Origin: Inga oerstediana
Taxonomy: Eukaryota; Streptophyta; Magnoliopsida; Fabales; Fabaceae
Direction of reading: 5' to 3'
DNA length: 64,000 nucleotides
Assembly: GCA_963210345.1 (NCBI GenBank)
Contig: OY723409.1
Coordinates: 50,814,839-50,878,838, forward strand
Shown: in pieces, positions 46,876 to 59,530 of the stretch
Numbering within the stretch: position 1 is the stretch's first letter
How the letters are laid out: every line of letters begins with the position of its first letter
Notes under the pieces: model-generated
The model's input: only the letters and a program-made list of their open reading frames with translations
Database searches by the model: none
Told to the model about the DNA's origin: nothing
Program-made: the position numbers and the translations under genes

Positions 46876-47182
46876 ATAATATTTTTATAAGATATTAAAT
46901 CTGGACCGTTGAAATCTTAATCCAATGGTGAAAAAGGGAAAACGAGGGAAAAGGATGGGAAGGGGTATTGGAGAGAAACCAATCCTCATTCGGTGGCGGT
47001 GAGCTTAGACAAAAAAAACAAATACTCTCTCAGCTCTCTTTAATGTAAAACCTATTTTTTGATGTTATAATCTAGTATCCAATTCGGGTTTTGTGGCTGC
47101 CCCTCCCAACACAAGTGTCGCATTTGGGACTCGAACTCAAAACTCAAAGGGATCTAGCAGAGCCTTAAGTTCCTCCTTCTTA
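46876..47182. other. No gene recognised
   Basis: Spacer between the MULE and the Stowaway. 47090-47140 (GGGACTCGAACTC) faintly resembles a SINE box B region but cannot be supported. Confidence 0.4.
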
Positions 47183-47576
47183 TACTCCCTCCAATCCACA
47201 ATATAGGGCACTTCTAGAGGAATAGCTTAGTCCAAAATTTAAGTCACTTGTAAAGCAATTTATGCTCATTTTCTATTTTTGTCCTTGTAATTAATGCTCA
47301 TTTCTAATTTTGTCTACTTATTAAATTTTCAAACACATTTGTCAATAAGGTAAAAGTGAAAAAAAATTCAATCTAGGACATATTTAATGAGTTAGCTATC
47401 ACTTCTTATTTCCCGTCACTACTACAGAAATTGTGATATATGACGGTTATTAATTGCCATACATCATGGTTTTGAACCGACATATATGCGAGCACTATAA
47501 AAACTCAGCACAGATACATTACGATTCCGAATCATTATTTATTTCAGACCTATTATAACAGTTAATTTATAACATC

Positions 47577-49845
47577 TGAAACGACCCTTTCTCCTGACAA
47601 CAATTTACCGTAATGATTTTACAAAATCTGGTTAACCAGTAATAATCGAAAACAATTTCCCATTTAAAACATATCAGAGTTCAAGGAACAAACTCGCCCA
47701 CAAACCCACTACAAAGATATTCATTACTCAGGGCAAACATAACAACTTACAGCCCATGAGTTTTACGACATTGAATCCCATAGTTAAGATTTTAAAACAG
47801 TTATCCAAACAGTAAATATGATATCTCCGAAAACATATTATGTCCTATAATGGCAATATAGAGAATAATACAACACCAATACCACAAGAGGCCTACAGGA
47901 TTCTCAACGTCTATGCCTCTGGTTGCTCCCCTTGGCCTCTAGCCAAATTAGAGGTCTCACCTGAAAAAAAATATTTATAACGACGGGGTGAGACATAAAG
48001 TCTCAGTAACCAAAAATTAATTTACAAAATATGCAGGAAAAGATTGTAAGTCAGTGAAGCAGCTTTAACTAACATAATATTAATAATATTCTCAATAATT
48101 AAACTTCATATAATATGTTCAACAATTAGAATCATCCCCACTCATCCATCCTGCTCCTCCTTATAGCTTCTGGACGTGGTACAGCCTATCAGTGCTAGTA
48201 TACCCGGCCAAAGGTTGGCTAGTCACTTCAAGAATACTCCCCTCCCATGCCACCACCAATATACCGTAACAGGGAGTTGTCCGCCTAAAACAATCAACTC
48301 AAAATCCGGGCCAGGAATGAGAGAGTCGATGGGCACAATTTCACCATATCTCTTCCACACAACCCACCATATCCCATAACAGAAAAACAATATATCAATA
48401 TAATTCTCGAAACATATACAAATTATCATATCTTCTACAACATTCCATCTCAAACATCATAACTATCACAACAGTAACAATTTTAATAATATCTATGCTC
48501 ATATATACAATTTTGAAAATACACTGCTTCACTAAACTAGGTTCATATTCAAACATACATATAATCTTTCAAAACACATACAAGTGGTATAGATGAAAGT
48601 AAGGTTTAGAAAACACCTTATAGTCCAAAACAAGCATATAAAATAAATTAACCCCGGTTACCTCAATTCCAAGTTTAACTTTAACTTGAGTACCAAATAC
48701 GAACAATCACCAATCCCAAGAAAACTCTACATTATCAATTTAAGTAACAATTAACCCCAAGCAATACTAAAATAAATAATTCACACAATTCATCTCCAAT
48801 TTTCCTCTACTATTATTATCCTTAAATATTCTAACTTCCTTAACAATCCTTAAACAACCTCTATATCATTCTCTCTCGTCAACCACTTAATTTTTATAAA
48901 TTAAAGTTTCACCTTTAACATATCTATTATTATATAATCATCAATATCAACCTTCTAAAATAACTAAATCTCTTTTTCTAATTTATATAAATATAGTCTA
49001 ATTATTAAACAATATTTGAAACTCCCACATAATTAAAATCATATAAAAAAAATCTAGTTCTTAATATCAAATTATAATTTATAATTTCTTATACAACAAA
49101 ATTTACCAAACTAAACCGATTAGAATTTATATAATACCTCCAACAAACCAAATAAATTATTTAATCCAAATTTAATCGGATAAAAAGCCTAATATATAAT
49201 TATTCATAGATTAATTATATAGAAAATTCATTATAAAATTATATACCAACTACATAACAAAAGTAACCTGATTAAAATTAACTATTAATCCTCCTCTATA
49301 TTCCTATAGCCTTATATTAACAAAACTCAAATTTGTCCAAAATCCTAATCTTAAAATTTTCTCTAATCCACACAAAATTACTATCATAAGAAAGAGAAAA
49401 TTATTTAGAACATTTTCACAAAAGAAGAGTTATGATCAGAAAAGAATTTGAGTACCTTATTGATCCCCAAATATGTGAAAATACTCCTATCAGTATCACA
49501 CCATATACCATACGCCTTCTGCACAATCACTTCACGCAGACGATATGCGTGAAGTGAGAAGGGAAAAGGGGTATTTATAATACCTCCCTCCCTCACCTCT
49601 AATAATTGGCACCATAAGGCGCCAATTCTGAATGAGTGGAGGCACCGAAAGTGCCTCCCTCGTTTTCAACTGTGGGGCCACCCACAGATATATATATATA
49701 TATATATTATATTATTATAATATTATTATTTATTAATTAATTATTTTTATTATTTTTATTTTTTATTATTTTTTTTCAAAAAGTTACTACTAAATCCATA
49801 ATTATCTTTAAATTATAACTATATTCTAAAAACAAGGATGTTACA
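47577..49845 (-). mobile_element. Solo LTR A (2,269 bp) in CACTA-3
   Basis: Runs from TGAAACGACCC to GGATGTTACA with a perfect 5-bp duplication ACATC (47572-47576, 49846-49850). Minus orientation is suggested by TATTATAAATACC on that strand (about 49571-49583), followed by leader-like sequence. No internal retroelement domain and no second LTR are present, so it is a recombination-derived solo LTR, probably of a gypsy-type element. A (TA)n tract and AT-rich block occur at 49689-49790. Confidence 0.9.
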
Positions 49846-51959
49846 ACATCCGTTATATATTGAGGTTCGGTGAGGCCATGATTTGCCCATTGTTGTGATA
49901 ATAATAATGAGCACACATAAACAACTATCATCACATATGGCAATGCTTGCATGATACATAACGGTATTATTTTACAATCATTATTTATTCAATAACATAC
50001 ATAACAGTTTGTATATAAGAATCGTGACTTTTAATAAACTTAATCACAGTCTCACATAAACAACCGTTATGAAATAAGTACATAAATAACAGTTTATAAA
50101 AAATAATCATGAACATTTATAATACACGGCGATTTTTATATAATAATAATTATATATGGATATAATACTCTTCAAGTGAGAGTTTCTTTCACCTTCCTAT
50201 AAATATAATAAAACAACAATACCTCCAACACCATGTGGCTATGCAATTTAGCATGGATCAAGACATTCCAGGCTTTGTGAGGAGAATTAATGGCAAATGT
50301 TGACGTATATAAGTGAAACTGTAACTGGTGGCCTAGATATAATTGCGTCTCTTCATAGGAATTAACCCTAGGAAAGTAAAGGACTCTAGGGAAAAAACAT
50401 ATACCCCTATCAAAAAGGGTGGGGCTTTGGATAACCCCTACGCCCTTAGGGTTTGCATGACCCCTCCACCCTTTCTGATTGGATAATTTGTTTTTTCGAC
50501 ATCTTCCCCTGCTTTCCAGGCTTAATTACTGAAGAGACACAAGGTATAGGTGAACACTAACATTAGACACACACACACACACACATCAAGAGTGTAATTG
50601 ATTCTAGCCACAAAGCCTAGAAAATCTCGATCCGTCAAAATTGCATGATTACCCGATGTTGTAAGTGCTGCTCTATTATATATATATATATAAAGATAAG
50701 ACCAAGTAGCTCAGAAAATCTCACATTAAAGAGGCTATGACTAATCATAATATTGAATTTCATAGCTTTTAACTTGGTGTACTTGCTCAATAGAAAGATG
50801 GGAGAGGAACCTTCAGTTAGAGCAATATGGGATTTCTAAAGAAAAAGCATAACTTCACAACAATAAATTCAATATGTCACCTGAACAAGTTTATTCACAG
50901 AACTTGTTCGTGTATGACTCTTGGTACATCTGAATTAGTTTATTCGCAAAGCTTATTCATGTATGACTCTCATCGTACACATGAACTAGTTTATTCATCA
51001 CACCTATTGAACTTTTTGAAGTAACTTCCAAAGATATAGATACTTTCAAAAAAAAAAAAGGAGATGCATTTTCCTTAGCGATCATATGTCTAGAAGTTAC
51101 TTCAAAAAAGATCAATAAAGTAGGAACCTTTAGTCAAAGCCATAGGTTGACAATTTCTTGTAACGGGAAATGAACCTTCGATCAGAGCAATAATAGGTTT
51201 TCAAAAAAAAATATAACTTCATGAAAGCAAGTTAATGTCACTTGAATACTTTATCATGTCGTGACTTCACAAAGGCACCTCAATCGAATAAGAGAACAGA
51301 GTACCAAGGGAATGTGACCTAGCTAAGGCTCATGAATAATGAAAATGAGAGTTAAGGCAAGCAAAAGCAACTCACTAGACAGTCGCTAAGACAAGTGTGA
51401 AGGTATTAACTAGCGTGGCTATCACTAAGAAGTAAGGTGGAATCTTTTTATGGTAGGGCTCAACTGAAAACAACTCTCGATGGCCAAAAAAGATAACAAA
51501 AGTACTAGGATTATGATGTTGAAGGGTTTCTTTTGAACAGACTAAGTGTCAAGTGTGTTTTTGTTTCAGACGTTTAAATAGAAGAGGAAGGGTAGGATTT
51601 TTTGGATTGTTGTGCCAAAGACTTTACATAACGGTTGTATCGATAAAACTGTTATTTATTTGTTTATATTTATTACAGTTCTTTGTTAATAACAATGAGT
51701 TATGTTATTGTTTTAACAAATACATATATCACGGTTATTAGTTAATAACTGTGGGTATGTTATTCTTTTTAATTTTTTGTGTAGCTAGTGCCCAGATAAT
51801 TATATTTTTATATTTTCTAAAAATAAAATCATAAAATATCACCCTCTAGTAACTAGTTGCCTGATAGATGTTATAGGTTTGCTGTGAATTTAGGAACTTT
51901 TGTTTTGGTCAATTTGAATGAATCAAAAGTTTTGTAACTTCATAGCAAACCACACATCA

Positions 51960-52270
51960 TCACGCTACTCGTCACTAGAAGGGTGGCCTAAATCATCTGG
52001 GAGTATGTTAGGATCATGGTGGCCAAGTCCATACTCATAAAGAATGAGATTGACCTTCCTGTTCATACTCAACAAATATCCGGCCAGTCTCTTCATTTCA
52101 TGGTCAATGCATTCTGCTTACTGCATCATTGCTTCCACTTGAGGTGGAGGTGGAGGCAAAGGTTGTGGAGGAGGAGAAGGGGGAGAAGGAAGTGGTAGAG
52201 GTTGTATAGGAGGGGAAGAAAGTGAAGAAGGAGGATGACGCTGTGGATTTTCTAGCAAGTCTTCAAAAAT
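51960..52270 (-). pseudogene. Decayed CACTA-3 gene segment, Pro-rich
   Basis: The minus strand reads PSPPSPPPQPLPPPPPQVEA, then after a stop MKRLAGYLLSMNRKVN. The Pro-rich stretch and following coiled-coil-like residues resemble the C-terminus of TNPA-type proteins. Stops interrupt it and no flanking exon is clear. Confidence 0.35.
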
Positions 52271-53406
52271 GGCATTTCTTCTTGGCGATTGAAAGAATAG
52301 AAGAGGACGATAAAGATAAGGAAATTGAGAGTTTATATAGATTGGAAGTGACGGGTTCAGACTATTATTGCATACGTTGGAAGTTGAAGATAAGCAATCG
52401 CATGCAGTGGTGGGTAATGATAGAGTACTTGGTTCTCATACCGATCATCGAAGAACAAAGAAGCACAAAGTGTTCTCATCATGAGCGTAGGGAAGGGGAA
52501 AGATTTAAATCGCTTAGTTGGCAGTTATTTAGGAGAAACTGTTATGTTTTTTTTATGATATGAAGTTAGAAGACAAATCATTTATATGTTCATCTAACGT
52601 TTCATGATGGTTTTACTATAAAAACTGTCAGACAATATATGATGTTTACAAAATACAACCGTTATGTATTTGCATGGTATTTTAATAAGTGACAGTTGTT
52701 ACTTAATAATCATCCTGTATATACCTATTTTTTTAAATATTGGTGGTTCATTATGTAACTACCATTTTACAACAAAAAAAAGGGCAAAGTAAATAAGCAA
52801 ACTAAAAATAAAAAGGTTACGGAGATATTTTAAGAATCTGATGCATCATCAGATTTTTCATTTTGCAGTAACTTATCCACCTTCTTGTTTAAGAGTGAAC
52901 GAGAGAGGTAAGTTCATTCCAGATATGATCCATGCGTCCTTGCTCTCACAAGTAAACCTGGACCATATGATGAAGCTCATAGTTTACGTGGACGAGATCT
53001 TCAATGCTTGTTGGCAGAAGTTGTTCATCTTTTGATTTTTTGCTAGATGATGAATCAGAAGTTCTCTTGCCTTTGTCTATAATGTTTTGTTGAATCAGAA
53101 GTCGACTTTAAGAAGTTGAAATAAAGTAGAGAAGTAGAGTTCAATTTTTAGACGTTTATATAGAGAGAGTTTTATGGATTATCGAGCCGTCACATCTTTT
53201 TGTATTTAAGATTATTATATTTTATAAATGGTGAAAGTTAATTCTTAATAACCATTATGTATTTGACAATTTTTTTAAATTTATTGGTGTCTACTATTAA
53301 TTGCATAAACAACCATATTATTAACTTAAAACTGTTAAGCATGCTGACAAAACTACTTTACGATTTTTAATTAATAACCATGAACTATAAATTTTTAACT
53401 TCATCT

Positions 53407-55610
53407 TGTCAAACCCCTTCTTTATTTTGATAATAAGCAGGGTAACAATGCGCAGTTCAATGAGCACACAGAAATAGCATCTATATACTGATATATAGTG
53501 CTTGATTACATTACAGGAATTCCCACAGGGTTTATACATAATACTTGCAAATCCCAAAAATAATAATGAAATCTATAGATAATCAACGTCCTTGCTTAAA
53601 CTGGACCGGAACCTTCAATTACTGATATTTACGTCTTTGCCCTTTGAGCCGTTTCCTTCAACTGGATAATTTATACATTTATGAAAAGGTTGAGATTCAT
53701 ACGAATCTTAGTAGTAACACATAATCAATCATATAAAATGTGATAAGTAAACATGCAATGCACCACATAGTGTAATTGAACAATCATATTGTAAACATGT
53801 TTGTCCACACTGTTCAGGGCCAAATGACTGTTTGAATCCCTACTTGTCTGTCTACATCAGCTAGGTCCCAGACCACAGCTAGGTATTGTTCCTACTATGT
53901 ATATCATAGTTGGGTCCCACTAGGCCGCTTGTACTTGTGCTTTTTCCACCGAATGATATTTGTGTTTTTCCCACACCACAACTAGATATTGTGTCAACCA
54001 TTCACATCACAGAATATGGCATACACAAAATATATAAATGATCACATAGTGTATGAAAGATAGAGTTACTACCCGAAATCTTTCCTGCTCAACTGTCTAT
54101 CCAATACCTTTGATCCAGCTTGGGCTACTGACAAGTCCTAAAGTTCCAAACTAATAATAAATGAGTTATTACTCATTCATGTTCCCATTTTAAACTCATA
54201 TAGTTGGTTATTTTGACTCAAAATCGCATAATGGCCAAAATACCCCTGGGAAACCCAGTCTAAGCCCGTTATACCCGATCTAACTATACTTTACCAAAAA
54301 TTATGACCCAGGCTATTCCAACACAATTTCGCATGTAGAATCCATTTTTTACCTCAGATTTGACAAATTCATGCTCAAATTACAAAAATAGTCCTGGTAG
54401 CCACAAAGTTAGGGTTTTAGGAGTAAAATTGTCATTTCATACCCTAAAGCCTTCACACTTCATATTTTACATGTTCCCTACACAATTTTCTATTCTAAAC
54501 ACAATAGAATCATCAAATTAACCAAATTCCAACTCTAACACCCTGTTCTATTCTTAGCCAAAAATTGGGAAACTTTTAGGAAAAATGGATTTTCATGATT
54601 TCATTCAACTAATCATCTTCTTTTCACTACTAATAACTTGTTTAACCACTAAAACACATATTGAACATGACTAATCAAAATTTGGCCAGCACCTCCCTTG
54701 AGGATTTAAGCATCCCAAAATCATAAAGTCATGAAAACTAAGACAACAATCATCCCAACCACCAACAACAAGCTTGAATCAACATGTAGAATCGAATTTC
54801 ATGGCTTACCTTTTGATTCTCTCTCTCCCTCCAAAAATCCGTGGCCTCCCCTCTCTTCTTTCTCTTGATTTTGTGCTTGCTACATTTGATTTTAAGAAGG
54901 CATAGAGATTAGGAGGTGTTTCCTTGCATTTTGAAGGTATAAACACATGAATTTCACAATCACTCGCCTTGATCTTGCTTCTTGAACTCTTGCTCTTCCT
55001 CTTTGTGTTCTTGTGTTTGAAGACTCTTTCTCTCTCCTTAGCTTGTGTGTTGGCCAAAAATATGGCCTTGGAGGAAAGATAAGAGCTCTTAAAAATATCA
55101 TTTCCACCTCCTTAAAATATAATATTTTATTGCTAAGTAATTGTGATTTTTTACTTAAGTCATCATCTTTTTAAACTTGGCCAAAATGTTTCCACATGTC
55201 ATATTTTTGTCCCAATAATTATTTTTTCTCCCCCTTTTATTCCTTGTTGGCTGAAAGTTATCCCAATACAAGGAAAACATAAAAGACTTCTTGCTTTATT
55301 GGTAAATGACTATTTTGCCCTTACATTTTTTGTAATTAAATTGGGTCTTCTTCCTTTTCTTTGTGTTTGGCCAAAATTTACATGTTTCTTGAGCCCAAAA
55401 ATTGTGCTCTTTCATTCTTCATTTTGGGCTACAAGAATAAGCTTTTAAGAAGACAAAATTGAATTTTATGTCTTATGTTGGCCCAAATTTCGTATGGTTA
55501 CATCTAGCAATATTTTTCCATTCTTCAAAGTGTGCCAAAATTCACCATGTATTCCTTATAATGTCACAAAGGTGCAAGGAATTTTGGTGAATAAAATTGA
55601 GGATGTTACA
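53407..55610 (-). mobile_element. Solo LTR B (2,204 bp) in CACTA-3
   Basis: Runs from TGTCAAACCCC to GAGGATGTTACA with a perfect 5-bp duplication CATCT (53402-53406, 55611-55615). Minus orientation is suggested by the leader-like block (GAGAGAAAGAG, then AAGCAAGATCAAGG), which resembles the plus-strand block of LTR C near 58000-58040. No coding domain. Confidence 0.88.
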
Positions 55611-55939
55611 CATCTCCCTCCTCCGATGATGAGGATGAGGATGAGGAAGTGGCAGAAGAGGATAAACAGGATGATGTGGATGACAGTTTGTCCTCTTCCT
55701 CATTCTCATCATCGGAGGAAAGAGATGAAGGCTGGGTTAGAGTATTATCATTAGTGTGGGTAAGAGGAAAGGTTTCAAACCATTACGGCGCTTGTTTTTC
55801 ATAACAATTTTTGCTTAACAACCATCATTATTGAGACAAAATATGATGGTTACTAATTACCATCGTTATTTATTTGCTTGGACTTCTATTAAGTGATGTG
55901 GTTTTATTTAATAACCGTTATATATCTCAAACGAACGCC

Positions 55940-56116
55940 TGCGCTCCCTCCGCCAGTCCATCTATTGCTCTGAATGATAAGATGACACAAGGGAAAAGAG
56001 CATTAGGGAAGGGTCTTGTTTTCATAAAGGAGGTCCAAAGAAAATTACGAGTGGGGAGGAAACTTACAATGAAGTGGAACAATAAAGGACAGATTGTGAA
56101 CTCTAACAAATTGTGA
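55940..56116 (+). pseudogene. TNPA-like exon fragment of CACTA-3
   Basis: SIALNDKMTQGKRALGKGLV and KLTMKWNNKGQIVNSNKL resemble the region of plant CACTA TNPA proteins where a basic strand is followed by a (K)xxxNxKGQxxGxNS motif. An inverted, diverged copy follows at 56160-56276. Confidence 0.45.
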
Positions 56117-56276
56117 ACTTTTCAGATTTTAAAATTTGACTTTTTTTGTTCTATCTACGGTAAGTTTCCTTCCCTCTCTCTTAATTACTTTCTGGACCTC
56201 CTTCATGACAATAAGTCCCTTCCCCAGTGCTCTTTTCTCTTATGTCATCTTGTCATTTGGCGCAATAGATGGATTG
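55954..56276. repeat. Inverted duplication of the TNPA-like fragment
   Basis: Arm 1 (55954-56067) and arm 2 (56160-56276, reversed) share about 80% identity, for example AAAAGAGCAYTRGGGAAGGG and AAGGAGGTCCARA. The spacer is about 90 bp. Any read-through transcript would fold into a long hairpin. Confidence 0.75.
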
Positions 56277-58604
56277 GTAAAGGGGACACAGGTGTTGGCT
56301 ACAGCAGAATGGGCAACGTGGTTAGAATCTTCAATACTTGAGCCATTTGTTGCCACCAACAAGCCTTGAGGAGGAGGGGGTATTCCCTAAGATCTTAACA
56401 TCATGAAGGAGAGAAGGAGGAGGTCGATAAAGAAAAATAATAAAAATCATAAGGAATAATTGAGTTTAAATAGAGGTTTAACGGATTGCGAAGGGTTGTG
56501 AGTTATGACTTATGAAGGTCTAATAAGATTACAAAGGGTTATGATGAGTTATGATATTGAAGGTCCGAATGTTACAAAAGGGTTATGAAAGAGTTAAATG
56601 ACAGTTGTTTCTAAAGATTGTTATGTTTGTCTTCGCTTATATAAATGTTGGGAAGATTAATCATTTGTAAGTGTTACATAACAATTATTTCTTAAGAATC
56701 GTTATTTTTGTCACTAAATAAATGGTGGTTGTTAGCTACAACTGCAAATTTTGCCTCCCATTACATGACGGTATACATAATTAACTATTACATTTAAGCG
56801 TTATATATCATTCTGCGACCTCCATTTCTACATACATGACGTTTATTAGATGTAATCATTGTTATCAAACTTGCGAGTTAACTTGCCAAGTTCACCAAAT
56901 TTACATTTTTAGATATGGAAATCAAGTAAACTCGCTCAAACTCGGATGTAACTTGGTCAAACTCAATTACAGATCTAAGAAGCAAAACATTAAAAACTCA
57001 TCCAGAAGAGAAGAAGAAGATTAAAAGCACAAAATATAAAGTTAAAAAGATAAATATCACTCATAAAAATTGTCCTTTATGCCGCCACCATCTTTCTCAG
57101 GCTCACACCTTTTATTTTTCCTTCTTCATTTGTAGTCTTATGCCTCTGCTGTTAGTTTTTCTTCAACTAGATGAACCCAGAAAGAGGAAGAAGAGTAAAA
57201 AAATGAAGAAGACAGAAAATAAAAAGATCAAGGTGAGAAGTGCAATTGAAAGCTTGTCTCAGTGGGTAAAGTCTTTTTGTCCTTTCTGATTTTTCTTTAA
57301 AACCTTATGCCTCTGCCAACTATTTGACTGAGGTGCTTTTTAAAACTATTGATTTATTATTTTATGTAAATTTTGAATTTTAAAGATAAAAAATGAGCCA
57401 TTCAAAGGTGAAGATGCGGGAGATACATTATAATGACCCAAAAAAGAGATTAAGGGCTAATGACTTCCAAAGTGAACGTAATTATTGTTAATAAACACTT
57501 TTGAAGAATGTGAAGTGAATTACGATCTAAATGTGTTCTGATCAGTGTCCAGACCCTGCATTTAAGCTTAATTGTGTGGTAAAGCTTAGGATGAACCCTG
57601 ATGGTAGGGGAGCGAGCATAAATGGTGATATGAATGACATAAATGTATTTCGTAGCGATTCAAGTGGAATTGCCATAATCAGGGGCAAAATAGGTAAAAA
57701 GGAAAGTTACTAACCGATTGGTCAGTCACTAAAAAGGAAGTTCCTTGGTAATTCAAAGATCAACAGTTGAGATTCAATGAGCAAGAGAATAGAATTACAT
57801 GATGTGAGTTCATATGTGCCATGAAAGAAGAAACAAGATCATGACAAGTGGCATCTTGTGGACCATGGATCAAGTCAAATGTTCAAACAATCTTTTCCTC
57901 TCTCCTCTCTCCTCTCTCCCTCCAAGTCGGCTAGGGGCATGGTGCAAGGGAAAAATCTGGTTCATCATCATCATTTCACTTTCTCTCACTTGCCTCCATT
58001 TTCGTGTGAGCTCAAGAAGAAAGAGAAAGAACAAAAGCTCAAGGTTAGTGCTCTAGGTAACCTCTAATGCTCAAATGCTCTTCATTAATATTATTCATAG
58101 TGATAAGAGCTTCATTGCTATGATTTTAGATTCTTGAAAGGTAGTGTTTGAGCATTTGAAGAAATTTGAAAGTTAAGGAATCAAGGATCTAATCTTGGGA
58201 AGAGAAAGAGGTAAGAAATAGATCTCTTTTGACATATTCATTGTAAGCATTGAATAAGTTTTGTAAATTTTAGATTTTGCCTTGATTTTGGTGTCATTTG
58301 GAAATGGATGAATTGGTAGTGTGTGATGGTGAAACTAGTGTCATGTTTTGTTATTGGTACCATTGGAACTGACTTAGAACCTTGGGAGGAAAAGTGGTGC
58401 AATTGAATAATATATGGGAATGTGATGACCAAAACCAAAACTTATTGTTGGAATGAGAATTTGGTTGTTATAGGGTTTCCATTAGGCTCCTTGAGCAAAA
58501 TTATGTGGGAGTAATATTGGATAAGCAGTTTGGGACCCTTGGAAGCATATTGGTTAAGGTTGAAAAATTCTGTCAGATGCTGTGTTTTGGCTTCTGATAA
58601 GCCT

Positions 58605-59095
58605 CACTCGAGTGCAGCATCTTATATTCCCTTTTCCTTCAGTTTTTGGTCGCACTTCCATGCCCGAATGCAAGGGTGCATTGTCTCACTTGTGAGTGAT
58701 ATGGGTCATCACTCTAGTAAACTTTGTCTCACTCGAGCACAAGAGTATTTTGCACTATGAGGCCGCGTCTCAGGTTGTCCCTCGCAGGCCATTTTTCAAG
58801 AGTGTGTGCCAGCACCCACAAGTGTTAAGCCATCACTCGAGTGCTAGAGTTAGTGCTCGAGTACTTCTCATTCTAGGGTTTCGGTTGCTCTCAGGTAGAA
58901 ACTTCTTGTGCCTCACTCTCTAGGACTCAGATGAGTTTGAGGTTATCACTCGAGTGTGGGGTTCAGGACTCGAGTGCTGTGATCACTTTCTGTCTTTGCG
59001 GTTACTCTCGAGTAAGTACTCATCGAGTAAGCTTCCATGCTCGAGTACAAATCTTGATATCACTCAAGTGAGGCCTTCTTCACTCGAGTGCATGA
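58605..59095. repeat. Cluster of CACTCGAGTG palindromes in LTR C
   Basis: About fourteen copies or variants of CACTCGAGTG (also half-sites GCTCGAGTAC and CACTCAAGTG) occur within 500 bp. Confidence 0.8.
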
Positions 59096-59431
59096 GTCAA
59101 AAATCAGTGTTATGCTTCTGAAAAAAGGATCTTTAAGGTAGTTCTTCTGACCCTTTAAGCATGTGTCTAGGGTTCTAGTAGCCACCTAAAGGACTTAAAT
59201 GACAACCAATCTTAAGTATTATGAAGATAAGAACTTGGAATAGAGAATAACCTGTCGTCCTTGATTTTGGTTTATAGAGTTTGATATTCACATTGCTCGA
59301 GAACAAACTGTGCCGGAGCACGTTCGGAAAGAACAAGGTAGTGACTCTTCCTCTTATACTATATGTGATGCATTGTATGTGTGTTATATCATTGGTTTGT
59401 AATAATTTCGGATCCTGTAAAGCCTGTGGAT

Positions 59432-59530
59432 ATGTGAGCCGAAAGGCTATTTGTGAAAGCCGAAAGGCTATTATGAAAGTTGAAAGGCTATTTGTGGGCC
59501 GGAAAGCTATGTGAGCCGTAAGGCTATGTG
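59432..59530. repeat. Tandem array of GTGAGCCGAAAGGCTATTT units in LTR C
   Basis: Five imperfect units of about 20 bp. Each contains a small palindrome, GCC...GGC. Confidence 0.8.

Noticed and set aside
47090..47145. Possible SINE box B (GGGACTCGAACTC)
   Set aside because: No box A, tail or target duplication could be found.
52841..53035. Short plus-strand frame in CACTA-3
   Set aside because: The reverse strand looks more like a decayed TNPA-type coiled coil, but stops and lack of splice sites prevent a call.
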